NCBI GenBank assembly: GCA_019637105.1
Contig: JAHBWF010000001.1
Location: 1-64,000 of the forward strand
Direction of reading: 5' to 3'
Length of the DNA: 64,000 bases
Source: Labilithrix sp.
Lineage (GTDB): Bacteria; Myxococcota_A; Polyangia; Polyangiales; Polyangiaceae
The position numbers were made by a program, and so were the translations under genes. Numbering within the stretch: the first letter of the stretch is position 1; every line of letters begins with the position of its first letter. Below, in pieces: positions 1-7,075 of the stretch. The notes below the pieces were generated by a model that saw only the letters and a list, made by a program, of their open reading frames with translations, was not told where the DNA came from and did no database searches.

Positions 1-125
1 CAACACGCTGCCGAGCCTCGCCGCGCGCGGCGCGAACCGAGCGGCGGCGCAGGCGCCTACCCGGACCGCTCCTGGTGCGCGACGCGCTCTCCCGTTTCGC
101 GTGGGTGGCGTAGGCTGCGCGTTCG
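1..125. other. Window edge upstream of selO, no gene seen
   Basis: I see no supportable coding end, RNA gene or clear promoter in these bases. The frames that cross it are GC-driven open frames without family similarity. It presumably holds the selO promoter. Confidence 0.5.
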
Positions 126-1607
126 ATGTTCGCCTTCGACAACACGTACGCGCGCCTCCCGGCGCGCTTCTTCGAGTGCGTGACGCCCGCCTTGGCCCCG
201 GCGCCGCGCCTGATCAAGGTCAACCGCCCGCTCGCCGAGCTGCTCGGCGTCGACGCGGACGAGCTCGCGTCGCCGGCCGGCGCGGAGATCCTCGCGGGGA
301 ACGTGGTGCCGCCGGGGGCGGACGCGCTCGCGCTCGCGTACGCGGGGCACCAGTTCGGGCAGTTCGTCCCGCGGCTCGGCGACGGACGGGCGATCCTGCT
401 CGGCGAGGTCGTCGGCGCGGACGGTCTCCGCCGCGACGTCCAGCTCAAGGGCGCCGGCCGGACGCCGTTCTCGCGCGGCGGCGACGGGCGCGCGGCGCTC
501 GGGCCCGTGCTCCGCGAGTACGTCGTGAGCGAGGCGATGGCCGCGCTCGGGATCCCGACGACGCGCGCGCTCGCCGCGGTGGCCACGGGCAGCCCCGTCG
601 CGCGCGAGGAGCTCTTGCCGGGCGCGGTCCTCACGCGCGTCGCGGCGAGCCACATCCGCGTCGGGACGTTCGAGTACTTCGCCGCGAAGGGCGATCGCGA
701 AGCGCTCTCCACGCTGACGTCCTACGCGCTCGCGCGCCACTACCCCGACGCCGCCGCGCGGGACCCGGGCGAGGGGAGCGACGCGCTGGCGCTCCTCGCG
801 CGCGTCGTCGACGCGCAGGCGAACCTCGTCGCGAGGTGGCTCGGCGTCGGCTTCGTGCACGGCGTGATGAACACCGACAACACGTCGATCTCGGGCGAGA
901 CGATCGACTACGGCCCGTGCGCCTTCCTCGACGCGTACGATCCCCGGAAGCGCTACAGCTCGATCGATCACGGCGGGCGCTACGCGTTCGGCAACCAGCC
1001 GCGCATCGCCCAGTGGAACCTCGCGCGCCTCGGCGAGGCCGTCCTCCCGCTCGTCCACGACGACGAAGACGAGGCCGTCCGCCTCGCGACCGCGGAGCTC
1101 GAGCGCTTCACGTCCGTCTTCGAGGCCGCGTACGGTCGCGTGCTGCGCGCGAAGCTCGGGCTCGCGCGCGAGGAGACCGGCGACGCCGCGCTCGCCGCCG
1201 ATCTGCTCGAGCGCCTCGCGTCGGGCCGGGTCGACTTCACGCTCTTCTTCCGCCGCCTCGCGGTCGCGTCCGCCGACCCGTCGTCGGACGCCGCCGTCGC
1301 GTCGCTCTTCGCGGAGCCCGGCGCGTTCCACGCGTGGGCCGAGGCGTGGCGGGCGCGCCTCGCGCGCGAGGACGTCACGCCGGAGTCCCGCCGCGCCGCG
1401 ATGGAGCGCGCGAACCCGGCCTTCATCCCGCGGAACGAGCGCGTCGAGGAGGCCCTCGGCGCCGCCGTCCGGCACGGCGACTTCGGCCCGTTCGAGACGC
1501 TCGTGGACGTCCTCTCGCGACCCTACGACGATCAGCCGGAGCACGCGCACCTCGCCGAGCCGCCGGGCGCCGCGATGGACGACTACCGCACCTTCTGCGG
1601 GACCTGA
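126..1607 (+). CDS. selO: SelO (YdiU/UPF0061) protein adenylyltransferase
   Basis: SelO-family pseudokinase-fold enzyme. The family transfers AMP from ATP to Ser/Thr/Tyr of target proteins and is tied to redox stress. The 493 aa are full length. Visible motifs are YAGHQFGQF (about residues 72-80), QLKGAGRTPFSRGGDGR with the conserved Lys near 108, and VMNTDNTSISGETIDYGPC, the metal/catalytic Asn-Asp segment near 247-265. The protein ends TFCGT, so a Cys sits third from the C-terminus, where animal SelO has selenocysteine and many bacteria have Cys. The ATG start gives the usual MFAFDNTYARLP beginning of the family. No obvious operon partner: the next gene is convergent. The frame stays open after the TGA (see findings). 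Confidence 0.95.
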   Translation: MFAFDNTYARLPARFFECVTPALAPAPRLIKVNRPLAELLGVDADELASPAGAEILAGNVVPPGADALALAYAGHQFGQFVPRLGDGRAILLGEVVGADGLRRDVQLKGAGRTPFSRGGDGRAALGPVLREYVVSEAMAALGIPTTRALAAVATGSPVAREELLPGAVLTRVAASHIRVGTFEYFAAKGDREALSTLTSYALARHYPDAAARDPGEGSDALALLARVVDAQANLVARWLGVGFVHGVMNTDNTSISGETIDYGPCAFLDAYDPRKRYSSIDHGGRYAFGNQPRIAQWNLARLGEAVLPLVHDDEDEAVRLATAELERFTSVFEAAYGRVLRAKLGLAREETGDAALAADLLERLASGRVDFTLFFRRLAVASADPSSDAAVASLFAEPGAFHAWAEAWRARLAREDVTPESRRAAMERANPAFIPRNERVEEALGAAVRHGDFGPFETLVDVLSRPYDDQPEHAHLAEPPGAAMDDYRTFCGT

Positions 1608-2031
1608 GCGTCCGCGGTCTCCGCCGAGCCGACCGCGCCGGGGAGCGAGCTCGGGCGGCGAGCCGAGGCGGCGGCGCCGGAGAGCGCGTCGGCGACGCCG
1701 GAGAGCGCGCCTGCGGCCTCGGAGAGCGCGCCGGCGGCGTCGGAGAGCGCGCCGGCGGCGCCAGAGAGGGCGTCGGCGACGCCGGAGAGCGCGCCTGCGA
1801 CGCCGGAGAGCGCGCCTGCGGCCTCGGAGAGGGCGTCGGCGGCGTCGGAGAGCGCGTCGGCGACGCCGGAGAGCGCGCTCGTGGCGCTCGAGGTCGAGCT
1901 CGCGGCGCGCGTGCGCCGCGCCGGCGGCGCCGGGGAGCGATCTCGCGACGTGGTCGTGAGGTGCTCGCGTGCGTCGATCGCCGCCGTCCGGCGAGGATGT
2001 CCTCCGGGCACGGCGGCGTCGCGGACGGCGG
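1608..2031. other. Intergenic region between convergent genes, mostly 21-bp repeats
   Basis: These 424 bases separate the stop of selO from the stop of the minus-strand dipeptidase. The centre is a 21-bp tandem array (1665-1895). The rest shows no recognisable gene or clear terminator hairpin. All three plus frames and one minus frame are open through the array, as expected for a GC-rich repeat whose unit is a multiple of three. Confidence 0.7.
1665..1895. repeat. 21-bp tandem repeat array, about 10-11 units
   Basis: The unit is GCG-YCN-GCG-RCN-YCN-GAG-AGS. Clean units run at 1686-1706, 1707-1727, 1728-1748, 1749-1769, 1770-1790, 1791-1811, 1812-1832, 1833-1853 and 1854-1874, with degenerate units on both sides. 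Variation sits mainly at two alternating positions (TCG/CCT/CCG and ACG/GCG/GCC). Read in the selO frame after its stop it would give A-(S/P)-A-(T/A)-(P/S)-E-(S/R). Read on the minus strand it would give the heptad A-L-S-(G/D/E)-(V/A)-A-(D/G). Confidence 0.9.
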
Positions 2032-4443
2032 CTACCGTCGCTTGATCGTCGGGAGCGGCGCCGGCGTCGGCGTGATGAGCTTCGCCGGCGCGTCGGGGAT
2101 CTGCTTCTTGAGCGTCGGCGCAGGCGCAGGAGCGGGCGCGCCCGCCCTCTTCGCCAGCGCGCGCCGCCACGTCGCGACGAGCTCCGCCGCCGACCGCATC
2201 AGCGGCTCGATGGACGTCCTCTGGACCGTGAGGTCGCCCAAGAGGTCCGGGTAGAGCCCGATGTGCGCGAAGCCGTCGACGTTGAAGTCGAACGTGCGCT
2301 GCCCGGTCACCTGCTTGTCGAAGGTGCCGAAGCCCTCGAGGGTGAAGGGATAGCGGAGGCGCTGCGTCTGGAGCTGCGCCGCCTTCTGGGAGGCCACGCC
2401 GCCGCACGCGTCGTCGCCGAAGCGCGGTCCGACGTGCCCGGCCATGCCGTTGAAGTCGCTCCCGAACGCGACGACGCCCATCTTCTTGACGGCGTAGTCG
2501 TAGTTCTGGATGAAGCTGACCGAGGAGTGCTTGCAGCGCGTCTGCTTCTCGTGGAGCTCGTCCTCGGTCATGACGGACACGAGGGACCCGTACCCCTTGA
2601 GCCGCGCGAGCTGCGCCGCCGTCCTCATGCGCTCGTGCCGGTTCTTGACCTCCGGCGTGTAGACCTCGTTGAACAGGCCGTGTCCGACGAAGAACGGATA
2701 GCCGCCGCGCGCGTCGGCGATCGCGAAGACGTCGTCGATCATCTTCGCGGACATGTGATCGATGTCGATCATCATGCCGAGGTCCATGAGCTTGTTGATG
2801 AGCACGGTCCCGGCGACCGGTGAGAGCCCCTTGGTGTTGCAGTTGAGCGTCCCCAGGTCGGAGATGCCGGGGCAAGGCGCGCTGACGAACGGCGCGCCCG
2901 AGATCTTCACGTTGGCGACGCCGAGCAGATCGTTGAAGAGCGCCGGGCCGCCGATCGCCGTGTCGAAGTCGTGGATCGGGAAGATGTAGCGGACGCCCTT
3001 GCCGTAGTACTCGTCGACCTTCGACTGGACGTAAGTCTGGGTGCACTTGGCGGCGTTCGGCTTGCAGTCGAAGAGGATGTCCGACTCGATGCCGAGGATG
3101 ACGGCGAGCTTGCCGGCGCGGATCGTCTGCTCGGCCTCGTCCGGCGTCTTCACGATCTTGAACCAACCGCCGCCCGGCTGGGTGTTGAGCCACGCCTCGA
3201 AGGCCTTCGCGGCGTCGAGCTGCTTGTCGACGCTCGCCATCGAGTCGGTGCAGACGGTGCCGCGCAGGCGCTTCGAGACCGCGCAGGCGAACTCGTTCGC
3301 GACGGCGAGCATGACCATGGCGCGCATGCCGCCCCGCCAGGCGCGCTCCACCCACTTGTAATAGACCTGCTGGTGGGTCTTCGAGCGCCAGGTCGGCCAC
3401 CCGCTGAAGATGGGGGCGCCGAAGTAGCTCTTCGCGCCGTCGCCGTTCACGCCGAGGAAGTCGTCGATCACCGGGATGTGGTCGCCGTGCATCACCTGCG
3501 ACCCGCACCTCGGGACGAGCGGCGGGCAGGCACCGACGCGCTGCTGCGTCCCCGCGGGGAGCAGGAGATCGAGGTCCGTGCCGAAGTCGGGGGCGAGCGC
3601 CTTCGCGGCGCCGCCCGCCGGGTCGTACGCCGCGCCCGCGAGCACGCCGCCGCCGAAGGCGAGGTTGGCGAACATGTGCACGTGGAGGTCCGCGAAGCCG
3701 CGCATCGGATCCGTCGGCGCCACCGGCGTCATGTTCGTGCCCGGCTCGGTCATCGCCAGGTTCTTGTTGAAGCACCTGCCGCTCGAGCCGCGGCACTCGC
3801 CGTTGCAGCCCGGCGCCTCGTCGAGGCCGGCCTCGCAGGGGCGGTTGCCGATCGCCGCGCGCTCGGCGAGGGTGCACGCGCGCTCGCCGAGCCGCCCGCA
3901 GTCGAGCGACGCGCGATCCACGCACCGTCCCGAGACCTCGGCGAGCCCGACGTCGCAAGAGGTGCCGAGCGGCCTCTCGGTGACGATGTTGCACGGTCTC
4001 TGGTTGACGCGCCCGCACGGAGGGTGGACGCACATCGCGGGGTCGCCCGGCCGCTCGACGAGGTTCTTGTTGTTGCAGCTCGGGACGCGCTCGACGACGA
4101 GGCACGCGCGCTGGTTCTCGTCCCCGCACACGCCGCGCTTGACGCACGTCCCGGCGAGCTCGACGAGCCCGGCGTTGCACGACGGGATCCGCTCGAGCGG
4201 CACCGCGAGGCACGGCCTCTGCCCGTCGGCCCCGCACGCGCCCTTCACGAGGCACTTGCCCTTGTAGAGGATGAGGCCCGCCTTGCAATCGGACTTGAAG
4301 ACGCCGCAGCCGGGCTGCCCGAGCTGACCGCAGCTCTGCGCGGACGACTCCTTCGGGAGCGCGACGAGCCCGACGACGCCGAGCATGACGAGCCCCACGG
4401 CGAGCGCCCGCGCGCCCCCACCCCAGCGAGATCGGTTCGACAT
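2032..4443 (-). CDS. Secreted M19-type (renal dipeptidase-like) metallopeptidase with Cys-rich N-terminal repeats
   Basis: An 803-aa exported protein. Residues 1-35 form a signal peptide ending in SSAQS; I chose this ATG because of it. Residues about 36-240 hold five Cys-rich repeats of roughly 40 aa, each starting with a CG-x3-Q/E-R-x-C type motif. The remainder resembles the membrane dipeptidase (M19) fold: DLHVHMF near residue 250 (metal HxH), IDIDHMS near 560 and FGSDFNG near 663. These match the His/Asp metal sites of that family. A Pro/Ala-rich tail ends the protein. M19 enzymes hydrolyse dipeptides; here the length is about twice the usual, and the substrate is unknown. It stands alone, convergent with selO. 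Confidence 0.85.
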   Translation of the reverse strand: MSNRSRWGGGARALAVGLVMLGVVGLVALPKESSAQSCGQLGQPGCGVFKSDCKAGLILYKGKCLVKGACGADGQRPCLAVPLERIPSCNAGLVELAGTCVKRGVCGDENQRACLVVERVPSCNNKNLVERPGDPAMCVHPPCGRVNQRPCNIVTERPLGTSCDVGLAEVSGRCVDRASLDCGRLGERACTLAERAAIGNRPCEAGLDEAPGCNGECRGSSGRCFNKNLAMTEPGTNMTPVAPTDPMRGFADLHVHMFANLAFGGGVLAGAAYDPAGGAAKALAPDFGTDLDLLLPAGTQQRVGACPPLVPRCGSQVMHGDHIPVIDDFLGVNGDGAKSYFGAPIFSGWPTWRSKTHQQVYYKWVERAWRGGMRAMVMLAVANEFACAVSKRLRGTVCTDSMASVDKQLDAAKAFEAWLNTQPGGGWFKIVKTPDEAEQTIRAGKLAVILGIESDILFDCKPNAAKCTQTYVQSKVDEYYGKGVRYIFPIHDFDTAIGGPALFNDLLGVANVKISGAPFVSAPCPGISDLGTLNCNTKGLSPVAGTVLINKLMDLGMMIDIDHMSAKMIDDVFAIADARGGYPFFVGHGLFNEVYTPEVKNRHERMRTAAQLARLKGYGSLVSVMTEDELHEKQTRCKHSSVSFIQNYDYAVKKMGVVAFGSDFNGMAGHVGPRFGDDACGGVASQKAAQLQTQRLRYPFTLEGFGTFDKQVTGQRTFDFNVDGFAHIGLYPDLLGDLTVQRTSIEPLMRSAAELVATWRRALAKRAGAPAPAPAPTLKKQIPDAPAKLITPTPAPLPTIKRR

Positions 4444-4610
4444 GCCCGCGACGATAGACGTGCGGCCCGTCGCCCCAAGCCGATTCCGCTCCGTGGCGCG
4501 CTCGTGAAATCGAATGGCGCGGCGAGCCCACGGCGGCCGAGCGGTCGACTCCTGCGCGCGTCGGGGCCGTCGTGCGGCGGCCTCCGGCCCGAGGTCGCGA
4601 CCGCGGTGAC

Positions 4611-6704
4611 CTACGGACGTCCGAGCGTCGCGTGGATCGGCGCTCGCGGCGCCGCCGTCGTTGGGCGGCGGTCCGCCGTCGACGAGGGGAGCTCGCGCGC
4701 TCCTCCGCCCTCGAACCCCGCGCCCGTCGTGAGCGTCTCCGTGATCCTGCGCGAGAACGCACGGAACCACGTCAGGAGCGTCTGACCACGCATGTCGTGA
4801 GCGAACGCGATGAGGCGACGGCCGTCGATCATGACGTCCACCATCTTTTGTTCGACGTCGGCGATGCGCACCAAAGGCTTCCAGGCTTCGGGGTTCGACA
4901 TGAGCATGAAATGGCAGCAGAGCTCTCCGTCGAGAGCGCCGAGCTCGCGTTCCGCGTTGATGACGTGACAGCCGCTCGAGACGGGCGTGACGTCGTGGTA
5001 GGCCCGGCAGTCCGCGAACCAGCGCGTCACGGAGTACTTGCCGACTCGCTCGAGCGAGGCGTCGAGCACGCCGAGCACGGGATCGACGGCTCGCGCCTCG
5101 TCGTCGTGCGGCTCGATCTTGAGGAAGACGGAGTAGCCGAGCATCGCGCCGTCCTGGTCGCGAACGACGCGGGCGCACGTGGGATCGCGCGCCAGCCAGT
5201 AGCGCAGCGCGGCCGCGCTGGCGGCGCCCTCGAAGCGATCGACGTATCGCTCGATCGCCTCGAGATCGGCGATGCTCGGCGCCCCGGAGAGCTTGGGGAG
5301 CGACATCAGCGGAGCGATCGCGGGGTGGAGATCGAGGAGCCGCCAGATCGAGGCGACGAGGCGGCGACGGCGCTCGGGCGAAGCGGTGCTCTCGAGCTCG
5401 GCGAACAGCTTCACGTGGGCGCGCTCGACGAGGAGCCCGAGGCGCGAGGCGTTTCGCCAGGCGAGGTTCGCGGTGAGCGTCGTCTTGGCGAGATCGTGAA
5501 GCGCCAACCCCGCCGGGTGCCTCTCGACCATCCCGAGCGTCGACAGCCAGTCGAAGTACGCGCTCGTGGCGGTGTCGTCTCCCAGCATGGCGGCGAGGAG
5601 AGGTTCGTCGAGCGCGTCGACGACGGCGAGGCAGTCGAGCGCGTCGCGATGCTGCTTCGAAGGAGCCTCCCTCACGAACGAGTCGAGCAGCGCCGTCGCG
5701 AGCCCGTCCGTCGCGTCCGGCAGGGAGCCGTCGAAGCGTCCCGTGCGTCGCAGGGAGTCCGTCGCGAGCACGAGCGTCAGCGGATGGCCGCCCGCCAAAC
5801 GCAGGATCGAGTCGCGCTCCGTCGGCGCGACGCCGCGGCGTTCGAGCAGCGCGCTGGCCTCGTCGAGGCTCAGGTCTCCGAGCGGGAGCTCCGCGGCCTT
5901 TGTCCAGATCGGATCGACGCGCCATCGCATACCGGGCGGGTTTCGGCCGGAGAGCACGAGGCGCCATCCGGGGGGCAGTCGTTGCACGAACCGCTCGCGC
6001 AGCCAGTCGTCGATCCCCCCGAGCGCCTCGTAGCCGTCGAGCGCCAGGAGCCCGGCCGGGAGCGCGGCGAGCGCGTCGGGGATCGCGCTCGCCGTCGCGA
6101 CCCCGCAGCTCGCAGCGATCGCCTCCATCAGCGCTTCGGGGCTCGGTCGGACGTGGGCGCAGGAGATCGTGACGACGGACACGTCGTGCTCGAGCGCCGA
6201 CGACTCGAGCCGATGGAGGAGCGAGGTCTTGCCGATGCCGCCGACCCCGTGGACCCAGAAGAGCCGGGTGGCGTCGGACGACGGATCCGTGACCCAGGCG
6301 GCGAGCCGCCGGAGCTCTGCGTCACGCCCGACGAAGAGGCGCTCGCGGGCGTCGCTCAACGCCGAGGGGACGACGGCTCCGTGTCGCTCGACCGGCGTCA
6401 CGAACGCGTAGCCGATGCCGTGCACGGTGCGGATGAACCGCTGGTCGTCGTCGTCGAGGGTCCGGCGCAGCGATTTCACCACCGTGTTGACCGCGCTCGG
6501 GCTCACTACCTGCCCCTGCCACACGGCCTCGAGGAGCTCGCCGCGGGTCACCACGCTCGGCGCACGGCGGACGAGGGTGCGGAGGAAGGCGAGCACCTTC
6601 GGGGCCGCCTCGACCCGCGAGGACGTGTTCGCCGTGTCTCGGGTTCGCCGGCGCAGCTCTCGCCCATCCTCGTCGAGCTCGAAGTCGTCGAAGAAGTAGC
6701 GCAT
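4611..6704 (-). CDS. Winged-helix STAND-type ATPase transcriptional regulator
   Basis: 697 aa. Residues 1-103 form an OmpR/PhoB-type winged helix (LLEAVWQ, then VNTVVKSLRRTL, then RTVHGIGYAF). Residues about 125-420 form a P-loop NTPase of the STAND/AAA type with Walker A GVGGIGKT at 153-160. A helical region follows. The C-terminal about 150 residues (YSVFLKIEPHDDEA and beyond) look like a GNAT-type or other alpha/beta sensor domain, which I cannot assign. There are no TM segments, so it is a cytoplasmic, presumably nucleotide-dependent, one-component regulator. The start is the first ATG of the winged helix. Its target is unknown; neighbours are the dipeptidase gene downstream and a peptidase gene upstream. 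Confidence 0.85.
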   Translation of the reverse strand: MRYFFDDFELDEDGRELRRRTRDTANTSSRVEAAPKVLAFLRTLVRRAPSVVTRGELLEAVWQGQVVSPSAVNTVVKSLRRTLDDDDQRFIRTVHGIGYAFVTPVERHGAVVPSALSDARERLFVGRDAELRRLAAWVTDPSSDATRLFWVHGVGGIGKTSLLHRLESSALEHDVSVVTISCAHVRPSPEALMEAIAASCGVATASAIPDALAALPAGLLALDGYEALGGIDDWLRERFVQRLPPGWRLVLSGRNPPGMRWRVDPIWTKAAELPLGDLSLDEASALLERRGVAPTERDSILRLAGGHPLTLVLATDSLRRTGRFDGSLPDATDGLATALLDSFVREAPSKQHRDALDCLAVVDALDEPLLAAMLGDDTATSAYFDWLSTLGMVERHPAGLALHDLAKTTLTANLAWRNASRLGLLVERAHVKLFAELESTASPERRRRLVASIWRLLDLHPAIAPLMSLPKLSGAPSIADLEAIERYVDRFEGAASAAALRYWLARDPTCARVVRDQDGAMLGYSVFLKIEPHDDEARAVDPVLGVLDASLERVGKYSVTRWFADCRAYHDVTPVSSGCHVINAERELGALDGELCCHFMLMSNPEAWKPLVRIADVEQKMVDVMIDGRRLIAFAHDMRGQTLLTWFRAFSRRITETLTTGAGFEGGGARELPSSTADRRPTTAAPRAPIHATLGRP

Positions 6705-7075
6705 GCGACAAGCGTCTCACGTTTGTCGGGGGCTCACCAGCCCGCGCGAGGTCCTCCACGACGACGTAGGCGCTGCCCATCGCCGCCAGCGCCCTCGTCA
6801 GCCGGTGCCGATCTCGCCCAGGGACGGCGATCCGTTCGGAGGACGGAGGCGCGACGAGGGGCGCTCGTTCCCCGCTCGCCTGCAGCTCAAGCCCGTCGTC
6901 CGTCCGCGACGACGGCGCGACGGCCCGTGCAGTACCGCCCGAGCCCGGCGGACGCGCGTCCGGCGGCGCTCGACGGCGGCCCCCCGCCACGCGCGCTCGG
7001 AAGCGCTCGCCGCGCGTCGCCGCCTCGCCGCGGCGCGCGGCTCCGAGCGCGGCGTCGCTCGCGTCGCCGCGCCGC
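6705..7075. other. Intergenic, 371 bp, no gene recognised
   Basis: This stretch lies between two minus-strand genes, so it should contain the promoter of the STAND regulator and the 3' end of the peptidase transcript. Open frames here are Arg/Ala/Pro-rich and match no family. I see no clear hairpin followed by a T-run. Confidence 0.5.

Noticed and set aside
1605-1607. In-frame TGA of selO as a selenocysteine codon
   Set aside because: The Cys in TFCGT already occupies the third-from-last position that is Sec in animal SelO. I see no obvious SECIS-like hairpin immediately after the TGA. The open frame beyond is explained by the GC-rich 21-bp repeat.
1583-4762. Long minus-strand open frame through the 21-bp array
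   Set aside because: It is a different frame from the dipeptidase gene across the same bases, Arg-rich upstream, and has no family signal. The heptad look comes from the repeat.
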